64,000 nucleotides of DNA from CAVYOE01 sp963770155 (GTDB lineage: Bacteria > Actinomycetota > Thermoleophilia > Solirubrobacterales > 70-9): NCBI GenBank assembly GCA_963770155.1, contig CAVYOE010000001.1, forward strand, positions 62,001-126,000, read 5' to 3'. A model generated the notes under the pieces. That model saw only the letters and a list, made by a program, of their open reading frames with translations. It was not told the DNA's origin and made no database searches. Positions 18,301-27,327 of this stretch are shown piece after piece. Both the position numbers and the translations under genes were made by a program. How positions within the stretch are numbered: position 1 is the first letter of the stretch; each line of letters begins with the position of its first letter.

Positions 18301-20046
18301 AGGTGGCCGCGGCCCGAAACGCCTCGCCCGGGACCGACCTGATCTCCCCCTCGAACAACCACGACCTCTATTCGATCGAGGACCTCGCCGAGCTGATCGA
18401 CGAGCTCAAGACCGTCAACCCGGATGTGCGGGTCTCGGTCAAGGTCCCGGTGGTGCCGAACATCGGCACGATCGGCCTCGGGATCGCCAAGGCCGGCGCC
18501 GACATCATCACCCTGTCGGGATTCGAGGGCGGCACCGGCGCCGCGCGCCAGCACGCGCTCCGCCACGTCGGGCTGCCCTCCGACATCGGCACCCGCGCCG
18601 TCCACCGCGCCCTGATGGAGGCCGGGATCCGCAACCGGGTCGAGATCTGGGCGGACGGCGGTTACCGTCACGCCCACGACGTCGTCAAGCTCCATTGCAT
18701 GGGCGCCAACCGGGTCGCCTTCGGCACCCTGGCGATGGTCTCGATCGGCTGCACGATCTGCCGCGGCTGCCAGCTCGACACCTGTCACGTCGGGATCGCG
18801 ACCCAGATCGAGACGATCGAGGAGGCGACCGAGCACGGCCTCAAGAAGTTCACTCCCCAGGCGGTCGACGAGGCAGCCGAGAACTGCGCCCGCTTCTTCG
18901 GCTCGATGGGCGAGGAGGTGAAGGAGCTCGTCGGCTCGCTCGGCTACGACCGGGCCCAGGACCTGGTCGGCCGCTACGACCTGCTCGAGCAGATCGCCCA
19001 CACCGAGCAGCTCGACCTTGCTGAGCTGATCACCCCATTGGAGGAGTTCCTCGATCTGGAGCCGATCGACATGCCCGTCGAGCGAGGAGCTGGTCGAGGC
19101 GCGCGCCGAGGCCGGCCTCGTGATCGCGAAGCCGATCCGGATGGAGCCGAAGCAGGCCTCGAGCGAGATCGCGAGCCTCGCCGACGAGGTCTGCTCCGGC
19201 GGCCGGGTTCGGCAGCGAGTTCCCGCGCCCGACGGACGCCCACGACCGGGTGCTCGGGACCGAGCTCGCCGGCGAGCTCTCCCGCGCCCGCATCTACGGC
19301 GAGGGCCCCGAGTCGAGCGAGGACGTGCTGGCGGAGCTCAACTTCAACGGCGGCAGCGTCGCCGGCCAGGGCTTCGGCGCTTTCAACGCCTACGGGCTCA
19401 CCGTCCGTGTGGAGGGCGGCGCCCAGGACGGCGTGGGCAAGACGATGCTCGGCGGAACCGTTTCGGTACTCAAGGGCAAGAACAGCAACGGCGAGCGCGT
19501 AAATGGCTCGGTCGGCAAGTCATTCGCCTACGGCGCCCAGCGCGGCCGGCTCTTCGTCCAGGGCTCGGCGGACTCGCGCTTCTGCATCCGCCTCTCGGGC
19601 GCCGACGTGGTCCTCGGCGGCGAGCCCGCCAGTCCGCTCGACGACTCGCAGGGCTGCATCGTCGACCGCGCCAACGCCAAGGGCTTTGCCTTCGAGTACA
19701 TGACCTCCGGACGTGCCGCCGTTCTCGGCGACATCGGTCCCTGGGCCTGCGCCGGGATGACCGGCGGCCGGGTCTATGTCCGGATCAACGAGGAGCTCAA
19801 CCTCGACCGCGCCGCGATCGAGCAGCCGTCTCGGGGAAGGCGCCAAGGTCCACGTCGAACGATCTCGACGATGAGGGCCGCCTCGATCTCGAGGACCTGC
19901 TCGGCCACTACGCCGAGGAGCTGCGCACCTCCGGCCAGGACCAGGAGGCCGAGCGAATCGCCGCCCTGGCGGCGGCGCCGGGCGAGAACTTCGTGATGAT
20001 CGTTCCGGAGAGGGTCCAGGCCGACCCGAACATCTCCACCGAGTAG
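15338..20046 (+). CDS. gltB: Glutamate synthase large subunit, full-length type (five +1 frame breaks)
   Basis: With five single-base corrections the gene encodes 1567 residues. It transfers the amide of glutamine to 2-oxoglutarate. The TTG at 15338 has GGGAGG upstream. Order: glutaminase domain (Cys in EDKDACAIYA, then LHRAGNVDGEGDGCGLL, FGHNRYSTNTWPS, GHNGEINT), a linking region, the FMN/synthase domain (VISSMSFGSQS, NGEGGEIRDM, LSPSNNHDLYS region, GGTGAA) with the 3Fe-4S-type cysteines CTICRGCQLDTCHVG, and the C-terminal beta-helix with GGSVAGQGFGAFNAYG. The Cys is internal, so an N-terminal segment of about 50 residues would need removal for a free catalytic Cys. Frame breaks: about 17910, 19080, 19204, 19827 and 19857. 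No gltD is nearby. Confidence 0.9.
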
Positions 20047-20067
20047 GCCCGCCCGAAAGGAAGAGAG

Positions 20068-20541
20068 CTAGGCGGCGCCGGCGGCAGCGTCGGTGTCGAT
20101 CACGTACAGGCAGTAGCGACCGACCTGAAGCTCGTCCCCGTCGCTGAGCTCGCCCCACTCGATCCGCTCGCCGTTGAGGCAGATGCCATTGAGGCTGCGA
20201 TCGTCGAGGACCCGCAGGCCGCGCTCCTCGTCGTTGACGACCAGAGCATGTCGGCGAGAGACGGTGGCGTCATCGAGGCGAATGTCCGCCGCGGCGCTGC
20301 GGCCGATGCGGGTCCAGCCCTTCCCGACCTTGACTACGTGCTCGGTGCCGCCGTCCGAGAAGGCCAGATAGCGGCCGTGCTCCTCGACCCCGAGGCGCGC
20401 CTGCTCGAGCCAATCCGGCTCGGTGACCTGCCGTTGCATCGGGATCGATTCGGCGGTCGCGTCTTCGAATATGGAGTGGCCGCGGAAGCGTGAGCCGTCG
20501 CGCTCAGTCCGAAGTGCAGGGTCCACTTCCGTTTCGATCAT
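20068..20541 (-). CDS. FHA-domain protein
   Basis: From an ATG at 20541 the product is 157 aa; in-frame GTG (20565) and TTG (20607) starts would add 8 or 22 residues, and none has a good ribosome-binding site. The C-terminal two-thirds is a forkhead-associated domain: TRIGRSAAADIRLDDATVSRRHALVV, LRVLDDRSLNGICLNGERI, LSDGDELQVG. The phosphothreonine-binding Arg of GRS, SRRH and the LNG loop are all present. FHA domains read phosphorylation by Ser/Thr kinases; the N-terminal region is acidic and unstructured with an EEHGRYLAF strand before the domain. Convergent with gltB, leaving 21 bp between. Confidence 0.85.
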   Translation of the reverse strand: MIETEVDPALRTERDGSRFRGHSIFEDATAESIPMQRQVTEPDWLEQARLGVEEHGRYLAFSDGGTEHVVKVGKGWTRIGRSAAADIRLDDATVSRRHALVVNDEERGLRVLDDRSLNGICLNGERIEWGELSDGDELQVGRYCLYVIDTDAAAGAA

Positions 20542-20665
20542 GGGGGCATTTGCGACTTTACTCACGAACTGGGGAAAATCAAACGAAATTCCGGTGATCC
20601 GCCGCAAACTGGACGATTTGCAAGTGAATCATCGTCCCGCCCATAGACTGGGGCGCAGCCACCGG

Positions 20666-21184
20666 ATGGGACCGATTTCAGCCGAAACCGCGATCGATGC
20701 GCCGCGCGAGCAGGTGTTCGCGACCCTCACCGACCTCGGGGTCCGTCCTTCCTTCTGCGACCACTTCATGCGCGACTACCGGATTGCCCGGCTGCCGGCG
20801 CGAGGGAAGGGAGCCGCCGCGCGTTTTCGCGTCGAGCCCCCGTTGTTCGGGACCTGGATGGAGACGGAGATCGACGAGGTTGAGGCTCCTCACCTGGTCT
20901 CGGAGCACGGCCGCTGTGGTCGCCTCAACCGGGTCTCCACCTTCACCGCCTGGGAGCTGCTCGAGGGCCCGGGTGCGGTGACCACGGTCCGGCTCACGTT
21001 CTGGACCGAGCCACAAGAAGCGATCGACAAGATCCGCGAGCGCTTCGGCGCCGCCCGCTGGTACCGGCGGCGCTGGCAGACAGCCCTGCGCCGGCTCGGG
21101 AAGGTGCTGGAGGGCGAGGTCTCGCCACACGCCGTCCGCGCCGCCGGCGCAGACCGGATCGAGACCCTCCCGACCGGGGTCTGA
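20666..21184 (+). CDS. SRPBCC-family (START-like) protein
   Basis: The ATG at 20666 gives 172 aa. The pattern is that of the polyketide cyclase/SRPBCC fold: an initial strand AETAIDAPREQVFATLTDLGVRP, then DEVEAPHLVSEHGRCGRLNRVSTFTAWELLEG strands and a long C-terminal helix (FGAARWYRRRWQTALRRLGKVLEG). These proteins bind hydrophobic ligands in a helix-grip cavity; the ligand is not predictable. The following Arg-rich C-terminus is short. It diverges from the FHA gene; no other linked function is visible. Confidence 0.75.
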   Translation: MGPISAETAIDAPREQVFATLTDLGVRPSFCDHFMRDYRIARLPARGKGAAARFRVEPPLFGTWMETEIDEVEAPHLVSEHGRCGRLNRVSTFTAWELLEGPGAVTTVRLTFWTEPQEAIDKIRERFGAARWYRRRWQTALRRLGKVLEGEVSPHAVRAAGADRIETLPTGV

Positions 21185-21255
21185 CCACACCGCACAAGCG
21201 CCGGTTACTCCGCTTCGCGTGCGGGGGCGGCGCGCTAATAGACTCCCGCGCCGAG

Positions 21256-21795
21256 ATGCGGAGGTGGCGAAACCTGATGGCCGCGGCGGTGCTCGCCTGC
21301 GGGCTGGTTGCGGCAGGGGGCTGCGGCGAGACAGACCTCGACGAGCTGGTCGAGGGCGAGACCTTCGAGATGGGGGAGCTCCGCTACAACGTCCTCTTCA
21401 CCCGCACCTTGAACTCGAACGGGGTCGAAGACCAGGGCTATCTGAGGGGCCAGCCACCGGCCCCACCGAACAAGGAGTACCTCGGAGTGTTCCTGTTGAT
21501 CGAGAACCAGAGCGAGGACACCCTGGACCTCCCTGTCGAGTCCGATTTCGAGATCACTGACACGACCGGAACCAAGTACGAGCCGATCGAGACCGAGAGC
21601 GAGTTTGCTTTTCCGTTCGGCGGAGCGGTCCCGCCCGAGGGGCAGGTTCCCGATCGCGACTCGGTTGCGGCGGCCGGACCCACGCAGGGATCGCTGATTC
21701 TCTACCTGGTCGACGAGGCTGTGACCGAGAACCGCCCGCTCGAGCTCGACATTCACAGCCAGGACGAGGAAGCCGTCGTCGAGCTCGACATCTAG
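21256..21795 (+). CDS. Lipoprotein with DUF4352/telokin-like domain
   Basis: The 179-aa product carries a signal peptide (MRRWRNLMAAAVLACG) and lipobox AAGGC with GETD after it, so it is probably a lipid-anchored surface protein. The mature part looks like a single beta-sandwich: LRYNVLFTRTLN, YLGVFLLIENQSEDTLDLP, FEITDTTGTKYEP, then QGSLILYLVDEA and the repeated pattern of a DUF4352-like immunoglobulin fold. It is followed 6 bases later by a small membrane protein gene, likely in one operon. Role unknown; members of the family often act as accessory sensors or adhesins. Confidence 0.75.
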   Translation: MRRWRNLMAAAVLACGLVAAGGCGETDLDELVEGETFEMGELRYNVLFTRTLNSNGVEDQGYLRGQPPAPPNKEYLGVFLLIENQSEDTLDLPVESDFEITDTTGTKYEPIETESEFAFPFGGAVPPEGQVPDRDSVAAAGPTQGSLILYLVDEAVTENRPLELDIHSQDEEAVVELDI

Positions 21796-21801
21796 GAGCC
21801 G

Positions 21802-22143
21802 ATGAGCGCCGAGCGGCTTCGCGCCCTGCTGTTCCTGGGAGCGGCCGGCGCCGTGGTCGTCGTGCTGCGGTTTCTCCCGGCCCTGGCCGAACTCGGCGGC
21901 ACGATCGCGATCGTGATCGCGACCTTGCTTACGGCGCCGGCGCCCGCCGATCCCTCTGCGCAGCTGCGCTGGTGGCGTCTGCTCGCGCTCGGTGCGGTGC
22001 TCGCCGCGGTTGGCCTGCCGGTTTCGCTGGTGCTCGAAACGATCGGCGGAATGATCGCCGGGGCCGGCGGGGCGCTGACGATCGTCGGGGCCTGCTTCGG
22101 CTGGCCCGCGCCGGGCCGTGCCGGCGAAGCTAGCCCTTCTTGA
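21802..22143 (+). CDS. Small membrane protein (113 aa)
   Basis: Three hydrophobic segments are apparent: about 8-25 (ALLFLGAAGAVVVVLRFL), 30-48 (GGTIAIVIATLLTAP) and 60-100 (LLALGAVLAAVGLPVSLVLETIGGMIAGAGGALTIVGA). No known domain. It follows the DUF4352-like lipoprotein gene by 6 bases, suggesting a pair. Its 3' end overlaps the convergent penicillin-binding gene by 14 bases. Confidence 0.65.
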   Translation: MSAERLRALLFLGAAGAVVVVLRFLPALAELGGTIAIVIATLLTAPAPADPSAQLRWWRLLALGAVLAAVGLPVSLVLETIGGMIAGAGGALTIVGACFGWPAPGRAGEASPS

Positions 22144-23992
22144 CAGCTTCCTCGAGGATCGCGCGGGCGACCGGGGCGGCGACCTCGCCGCCGTCCCCGG
22201 ACGCGTTCGCAAGCAGGACAGCGACCACGAGCTTCGGGTTCTTGACCGGCGCATAGCCGGTGAACCAGGCGTCGAGGATCTGCTCGGGTTCCGGCGGCTC
22301 CTCCCCAGGCCTCAGCGGACCGGGGTTCTGGACCTCGGGCGGCTGCTCGGAAGGCGGCTTTGGACCGAGCTCGGCGGTCCCGGTCTTGCCGGCGACACTC
22401 CCTCGGCCGAGCGAGGCATTTACCCCGGTTCCGTACTCGACCACGTCCTCCATCAGGGCCCCCATGATCCTGGCAATCTCGGGTGTGGTCACCTTGACCG
22501 GCTGCGGGTCGGGGGCGAGGTCAGGCTCGGCGACGATGCTGGTTGGGGAGCGCTGCCCTCCCGCGGCGATCGTCTGCGCAATCGAAGCCATCTCGAGTGG
22601 AGTCGCAAGGACCTTGCCCTGGCCGATCGCGGTGACCCCGACGTCGAGCTCGTCGCCGATCGTTGTCGGGATCTCCGACCGGGGCGGATCCATCATCTCG
22701 ATGATCTCGTCGTTGTAGAGCGACGGTGGCTGGTTGAAACCAAAGCGCTCGGCCATCTCGACCAGGGCCTCTTCGCCAATCTCGGTTCCGAGCGGCGCAA
22801 AGACCGTGTTGCACGAGTTCGCAAAGGTCTCGGCGAAGCTGCCGCCACACGCCTCGTCGTGGGAGTTCTCGATCGCCCGGCCGCCGACGTTCACCGAGGT
22901 GACTACGTCGAAGCTGTCCTTGAGGGTGACCACCTTCTCCTCCAGCGCAGCGGTAGCGGTGACGATCTTGAAGGTGGAGCCCGGGGGCGCGGGCTGAGAG
23001 TAGGCGGCGCCGGCGAGGGCACGGACCGACCCGTTCCGCGCATCGAGCACGGCGACGCCGCCGAACTGGCCGGCGAGCGCCGCGACTGCCTCTTCCTGAA
23101 GCTCGGGGTCGATCGTCGTCTTCACCGGCTTTCCGGCCACTGCCTCGGCGGTGGCAAGCTCGCGACCCGGCGTGCCCTCGGGCACGTCGCCACCGTCGCC
23201 CTGAGTTGCGAGCAGGGCGCCGCCCGGCTTGCCGGCCAGCTGGCTGTTGAAGGCCCGCTCGAGGCCGCTGATTCCGACCTCGGAGTCAGCCGGGTAGCCC
23301 AGCTCGAAAAACTGCGCCGCCTGCTCGGCGTCGGGCTCGCCGACCTCACCGGTGACGTCGAGGGCGGCGGTTCCGAGCGGCGAGCTGCGCTCGGCTCCCT
23401 GGCCCTGGGCCAAGGGGGTGCCGTCGTTGGCGAGCAGCGCGGCCCGCTCGGAGAGCTCGAGGCTGCGGCCGAGCTGCTCGCCGCTCTCCAGTCCCGGGAA
23501 AGTCAGATGGGGTTCCCAGGCGAGCTTCTCGTCCTCGTAGGGGAAGCGGAGCTCGCCCTCGACAACGCCGAAGAGATTGGTGCGGACCGCGAGGTTGACC
23601 GTGACCGCGTCGCCCTCGGGCCCTTCGATGTCGCCGGGATTGATCGCGGATGCAGTTGCGGTTCGCTGCGCGCCGAGATAGGCGCTCTCGAACTCCTCCA
23701 GGGGGTACTGGGCGGCCGCCTCTTCGGTCAGCTCCGCATGCATGGCGGCGTAGTCCTGGTCCGCCCAGGCGCGCATGAAGCGGTCCGCCGAGTCCCCTTC
23801 CGGCGAACCGGCGGCGAGCACGGCTCCGCCGATGAACGAGACCAATGCCAGGGCGAGCAAGGGCAGGAGGCGGTTCCGCCTCCGCTTCGCCTGCTCGACC
23901 TCTCGCTTGGTGCGCAGAGGCCTGGCCCCGGGAGTATCGGGCTCGGGGGTGGAGCTGACCGCGTGTTCCACGCCAGAATTATCCCGCGCCAT
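22130..23992 (-). CDS. Penicillin-binding transpeptidase with NTF2-like N-terminal domain
   Basis: The 620-aa protein is a class B-type peptidoglycan transpeptidase (cross-links stem peptides outside the membrane). After a short cytoplasmic part comes one TM segment (about 43-61, LLPLLALALVSFIGGAVLA), then an NTF2-like N-terminal domain (about 68-160, as in PBP2a/PbpA-related proteins), a dimerisation region, and the transpeptidase with S339-T-F-K342 (SxxK), S393-C-N (SxN) and K536-T-G (KTG). All three motifs are intact. The ATG at 23992 has GGAGGTG upstream. The DACGGSFAE and NSCN cysteines could form a disulfide. Divergent from the MarP-like gene. Confidence 0.92.
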   Translation of the reverse strand: MARDNSGVEHAVSSTPEPDTPGARPLRTKREVEQAKRRRNRLLPLLALALVSFIGGAVLAAGSPEGDSADRFMRAWADQDYAAMHAELTEEAAAQYPLEEFESAYLGAQRTATASAINPGDIEGPEGDAVTVNLAVRTNLFGVVEGELRFPYEDEKLAWEPHLTFPGLESGEQLGRSLELSERAALLANDGTPLAQGQGAERSSPLGTAALDVTGEVGEPDAEQAAQFFELGYPADSEVGISGLERAFNSQLAGKPGGALLATQGDGGDVPEGTPGRELATAEAVAGKPVKTTIDPELQEEAVAALAGQFGGVAVLDARNGSVRALAGAAYSQPAPPGSTFKIVTATAALEEKVVTLKDSFDVVTSVNVGGRAIENSHDEACGGSFAETFANSCNTVFAPLGTEIGEEALVEMAERFGFNQPPSLYNDEIIEMMDPPRSEIPTTIGDELDVGVTAIGQGKVLATPLEMASIAQTIAAGGQRSPTSIVAEPDLAPDPQPVKVTTPEIARIMGALMEDVVEYGTGVNASLGRGSVAGKTGTAELGPKPPSEQPPEVQNPGPLRPGEEPPEPEQILDAWFTGYAPVKNPKLVVAVLLANASGDGGEVAAPVARAILEEAVKKG

Positions 23993-24038
23993 ACCGGGGC
24001 ACCTCCAGCCTCACTGCCATGGCTGGGAGTATTCCTGC

Positions 24039-25178
24039 GTGACCGCGCTCGATTGGGGCATCGTCGCCTTCGCCGTGCTGATGGCCTTCTGGGGCTATCA
24101 ACAGGGTCTACTCGTGGGTGCCTTCAGCCTCGCCGGCTTCGTCGCCGGGGCGTACCTGGGCAGCCGGCTCGGGCCGGAGCTCCTGCCGGACGGCTCCGAG
24201 TCCCCCTATGCGCCGGCCATCGGCCTCGCTGGAGCGGTGCTGGTCGGCGGCATCCTCGCGGTCACCGGCGAAGGGGCCGGCTTCGCGCTGCGTTCCCGCC
24301 TCGTGCGCGGCCCGCTCTCCGATGCGATCGACGGATCGGGAGGTGCCACCCTGGTCGCGGCATTGGGGCTACTCTTAGCGTGGATTGTCGGGGTGGTGGC
24401 GCTCAATGTTCCGAGCTCGCCCGAGCTCCGGAAGGCCGTGCAGCGCTCGCTCATCCTCAGCAGCCTGAACGAGGTGCTGCCGCCGTCGAGCGTTCTCAAC
24501 ACCCTGAACCGGATCGATCCCGGGTTCGAGATCGAGGGTCCCGGCGCCAAGGTCGGGCCGCCGGATTCGCGTCTTGCCCGGGATCCGGAGGTGAAGGCTG
24601 CGGGGGATAGCGTCGTCCGGGTGCTCGGGACTGCGTGCGGTCTCGGGGTCGAAGGCTCCGGCTGGGTCGCCGCCCCCGGACTGGTCGCCACCAACGCCCA
24701 TGTAGTTGCCGGTCAGGATGACACCACGGTGACCGGCAGCGACGACGTGCGCCGCGACGCGACCGCGGTTGCCTATGACTCGACCAATGACGTCGCCGTG
24801 CTGCGGGTCTCGGGTTCGACCGGGCGGCCGCTCGGGTTTGGGCCGCCGGCGCCGGGGACCGCGGGGGCGACACTGGGTTACCCGGAGAACGGACCGTTCG
24901 AGATCTCGCCCGCCCGGGTGGGGGCCACTACGACTGTCACCACCACGGACTCCTACGGGCACGGGCCCGTGCGGCGGCCCCTGACTTCGCTGCGAGGATC
25001 GATTCGCAGCGGCAATTCCGGCGGACCGGTGGTCGACGGTGCCGGCAAGGTCTTGACCACCGTGTTCGCGGCGACAACGAGCGGTCCGCGCGGCGGCTTC
25101 GGGGTGCCCAACGAGATCGTCCGGCGGGCCCTGCAGAGCGGCTCGGGCGAGGTCGACACCGGGCCGTGTGCACGGTGA
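24039..25178 (+). CDS. Membrane serine protease of the MarP/HtrA-like type
   Basis: The GTG at 24039 (GGGAG 10 bases upstream) gives 379 aa. Residues 1-130 form a CvpA-like membrane domain with four hydrophobic segments. The periplasmic part (about 185-375) is a chymotrypsin-fold protease: His221 in TNAHVV, Asp251 in STNDVAVL, Ser327 in RSGNSGGP. Cys200 (GTACGLG) and Cys377 (TGPCAR) match the disulfide positions of mycobacterial MarP, which needs oxidation for activity in acid and oxidative stress resistance. Thus a MarP-like role is likely but not proven. The longer frame from 23775 overlaps the penicillin-binding gene and is not used. Confidence 0.9.
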   Translation: MTALDWGIVAFAVLMAFWGYQQGLLVGAFSLAGFVAGAYLGSRLGPELLPDGSESPYAPAIGLAGAVLVGGILAVTGEGAGFALRSRLVRGPLSDAIDGSGGATLVAALGLLLAWIVGVVALNVPSSPELRKAVQRSLILSSLNEVLPPSSVLNTLNRIDPGFEIEGPGAKVGPPDSRLARDPEVKAAGDSVVRVLGTACGLGVEGSGWVAAPGLVATNAHVVAGQDDTTVTGSDDVRRDATAVAYDSTNDVAVLRVSGSTGRPLGFGPPAPGTAGATLGYPENGPFEISPARVGATTTVTTTDSYGHGPVRRPLTSLRGSIRSGNSGGPVVDGAGKVLTTVFAATTSGPRGGFGVPNEIVRRALQSGSGEVDTGPCAR

Positions 25179-25212
25179 TGCCCCTGTGCGCGCTGATCGG
25201 CGGAGCCCGACA

Positions 25213-25227
25213 CTTACGCTTGGTAAG
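25213..25227. promoter_or_regulatory. Palindrome upstream of the HxlR-type regulator
   Basis: CTTAC-GCTTG-GTAAG is a perfect inverted repeat with a 5-bp spacer, 14 bp before the hxlR-type start at 25241. HxlR-family proteins bind such short inverted repeats (e.g. TACT/AGTA in relatives) and often repress themselves. Autoregulation is inferred from the location. Confidence 0.5.
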
Positions 25228-25240
25228 CTGGTCTCCAGGT

Positions 25241-25621
25241 ATGCCCTCCCCAGGTACTCAGGGAGCCCCGCAGGTTGGCGCGGGGCGAGACCCCTCCGCG
25301 AGCGACCTATCCGGCCGCGTTTGTCCGCACTACCACGCGGCGGTCGAGCTGATCGGCCGTCGATGGTCGGGCGCGATCCTCTGCGCGCTCACCGACGGGC
25401 CGCTGCGCTTTGCCGAGATCGCCGGGGCCGTGCCCGGGATGTCGGACCGCCTCCTCTCCCAGCGATTGAAGGAGCTCGAGCACGAGGGGATGGTGGAGCG
25501 GACCGTCGAGGACGGGACGCCCGTGCGGGTCAGCTACTCGCTGACGCGCAAGGGCGCCGCGTTGGAGCCGGTGATCCGCGAGCTGCGCAGTTGGGCGCGG
25601 CACTGGCACAGCACTGCCTAG
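25241..25621 (+). CDS. HxlR-family transcription regulator
   Basis: The ATG at 25241 gives 126 aa. The winged helix-turn-helix of HxlR proteins is clear: CPHYHAAVELIGRRWSGAILCAL, GPLRFAEIAGAVPGMSDRLLSQRLKELE, then SYSLTRKGAALEPVIRELRSWA. The conserved Cys before the first helix (VCPHYH) is the redox/aldehyde-sensing residue in relatives such as HypR and YodB. An inverted repeat lies directly upstream. The 4-bp overlap of its stop with that of the convergent membrane-protein gene is CTAG. The target gene is not identified; the neighbouring membrane protein at 25618 is a candidate. Confidence 0.9.
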   Translation: MPSPGTQGAPQVGAGRDPSASDLSGRVCPHYHAAVELIGRRWSGAILCALTDGPLRFAEIAGAVPGMSDRLLSQRLKELEHEGMVERTVEDGTPVRVSYSLTRKGAALEPVIRELRSWARHWHSTA

Positions 25622-26031
25622 ACGGCCTCCGGCGTTCGACGCCGCGCCAGCATCGACCAGACTGCGACCCCCAGCACGGTGAAGCCGGCGGCGGCATCGA
25701 TCAACACCGAGACGAGGCCGCGGGTGGTCAGCTCGTCCGGGGAGCCCGCCGTGAAGTGGCCGAGGCTGACCAGCCCCAGGTAGGAGAAAGCGACCAGGAG
25801 CCAGTTGGCGAGCGGGAACTTGCCGTCCCGGTAGGCGCGATAGCCCCAGATCCCGACCAATGCCATCGCCGGCCAGAAGACCAGGGCAGCGATCTGGATC
25901 GCGCTTCCCTCTAGCCAGTCCTGCCGGGGATAGGTGTCGACGTTGACGATGTTGTCGGTGAAATGGAACGCGGTGAGCACGATCGTCGCCGCCACCACGA
26001 TTCCGACTGTCCTGGCTGAGGGGGGTTGCAT
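25618..26031 (-). CDS. Four-helix membrane protein (137 aa)
   Basis: ATG at 26031 follows AAGGAGG. Four hydrophobic segments are seen: about 8-25 (VGIVVAATIVLTAFHF), 45-62 (IQIAALVFWPAMALVGIW), 73-93 (LANWLLVAFSYLGLVSLGHF) and 105-127 (LVSVLIDAAAGFTVLGVAVWSML). The conserved-looking FHFTDNIVNVDTYPRQDW sits between TM1 and TM2. I do not know the family. It converges with the HxlR-type gene, so it may belong to that regulator's set. A 1.4-kb longer frame on this strand is a shadow of the next plus-strand gene. Confidence 0.7.
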   Translation of the reverse strand: MQPPSARTVGIVVAATIVLTAFHFTDNIVNVDTYPRQDWLEGSAIQIAALVFWPAMALVGIWGYRAYRDGKFPLANWLLVAFSYLGLVSLGHFTAGSPDELTTRGLVSVLIDAAAGFTVLGVAVWSMLARRRTPEAV

Positions 26032-26142
26032 CGCGCCTCCTTGGCTATTCGGGCCGATCTTTAGGTTAAGAAAGAACGAGATCTTGCAGGCCCGTGGCCG
26101 CGGCCGCGAAACCTTCCGGGTCGGCCCTTGTTTGAGCAAACG

Positions 26143-27327
26143 ATGACACTTCGCAGGCTGACCCTCTGCCTGTGCCTGGCGCTCAGCTGCGCCGTGGCGG
26201 CGCCCGCCGCGGCGGTCGCGGCACCCGGTGGGCCAAAGGCGCGCACGGCCGCCGCTCCAGGCGGCAATGGAATGTGGATCTGGTACGTGAGCCGCTCGCA
26301 CGGCGGCAGCATCGACGCGATCGCCCGCCGGGCCCAGCTCAGTGGCATCTCGACCGTCTTCATCAAGAGCGGCGACTCCGGCCGCTACTGGAGCCAGTTC
26401 AACCGGCCGCTGGTCGACGCGCTCCACGCGCGTGGGATCCAGGTCTGCGGCTGGCAGTTCGTCTACGGGGACCTGCCGTATGCGGAGGCGAGCGTCGGCG
26501 CGGCTGCGGTCGCCAACGGCGCCGACTGCCTGATCATCGATGCCGAGGGCCATTACGAGGGCAAGTACGCCCAGGCCGATCAGTACATGCGGACCCTGCG
26601 CGCGGCCGTCGGCCCCGACTATCCGCTCGGTCTGGCCGCCTTCCCGTATGTGCACTACCACCCGAGCTTTCCCTATTCGGTCTTCCTCGGCCCCGGCATG
26701 GCCCAGTACAACCTCCCGCAGATGTACTGGAAGACGATCGGGACCTCGGTCCGCAACGTGTTCAGCACGACCTACACCTACAACCGGGCCTACAACCGCG
26801 CGATCATGCCGCTCGGTCAGACCTACCTCGACCCGAAGAAGAAGCAGCTGCGCAAGTTCCGCCGCTTCGCGATGGCGCTGGGGGCGCAGGGCGTGAGCTG
26901 GTGGAGCTGGCAGGAGACCAACCGGCGCGAGTGGAAGGTCCTGCGCCGGCGGGTGCGGCCGGCCCGCAGGCCCACCTTGTCTTGGCCGACTTTGCGCGTC
27001 GGCTCCCGCGGCGACCTCGTGATCTGGGCCCAGCAACTGATCGCCGGGTCGGGAGTGAGCTCCGACGCCCCGGTCGGCGGGCTCTATGGCTCGCGGACCG
27101 CCGCCAACGTCAGCGCCTTCCAGGCCAGTCGCGGCTTGCCGCAGACAGGTGCGGTCGATGCTGCTACGTGGCCCGAGTTGCTCAAGGTGACGCCGATCTA
27201 CGTCCCGTGGGGCGATCCCGCCTACGCCTCATCGCGCAGCTCTGCGCCCGCCTCGGCCGAGGCGCAGAGTCGCTACGAGCTGCCGTTCACCAGGTTCGGG
27301 GATTCCCTGGCGGGATCCGGTCCTTGA
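26143..27327 (+). CDS. Secreted TIM-barrel glycoside-hydrolase-like protein with peptidoglycan-binding domain
   Basis: ATG at 26143 gives 394 aa; an in-frame TTG 15 bases upstream is possible. A signal peptide (about 1-28, AAAVAAPG) leads to a mature TIM-barrel-like domain (about 40-275): MWIWYVSRSHGG, AQLSGISTVFIKSGD, VCGWQFVYGD, CLIIDAEGHYEGKYAQAD (a candidate acidic pair Asp-Glu), LAAFPYVHYH and YNLPQMYW. The C-terminal region (about 290-350) is a PGB_1 peptidoglycan-binding module: LRVGSRGDLVIWAQQL...YGSRTAANVSAFQASRGL. So it probably works on or in the wall. The substrate is unproven. The 3' end overlaps the convergent GGCT-like gene by 41 bp. Confidence 0.8.
   Translation: MTLRRLTLCLCLALSCAVAAPAAAVAAPGGPKARTAAAPGGNGMWIWYVSRSHGGSIDAIARRAQLSGISTVFIKSGDSGRYWSQFNRPLVDALHARGIQVCGWQFVYGDLPYAEASVGAAAVANGADCLIIDAEGHYEGKYAQADQYMRTLRAAVGPDYPLGLAAFPYVHYHPSFPYSVFLGPGMAQYNLPQMYWKTIGTSVRNVFSTTYTYNRAYNRAIMPLGQTYLDPKKKQLRKFRRFAMALGAQGVSWWSWQETNRREWKVLRRRVRPARRPTLSWPTLRVGSRGDLVIWAQQLIAGSGVSSDAPVGGLYGSRTAANVSAFQASRGLPQTGAVDAATWPELLKVTPIYVPWGDPAYASSRSSAPASAEAQSRYELPFTRFGDSLAGSGP

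Noticed and set aside
17664..19001. A 445-aa minus-strand frame opposite the gltB synthase domain
   Set aside because: Antisense shadow of the FMN domain, which is conserved on the plus strand in a frame set by the insertions.
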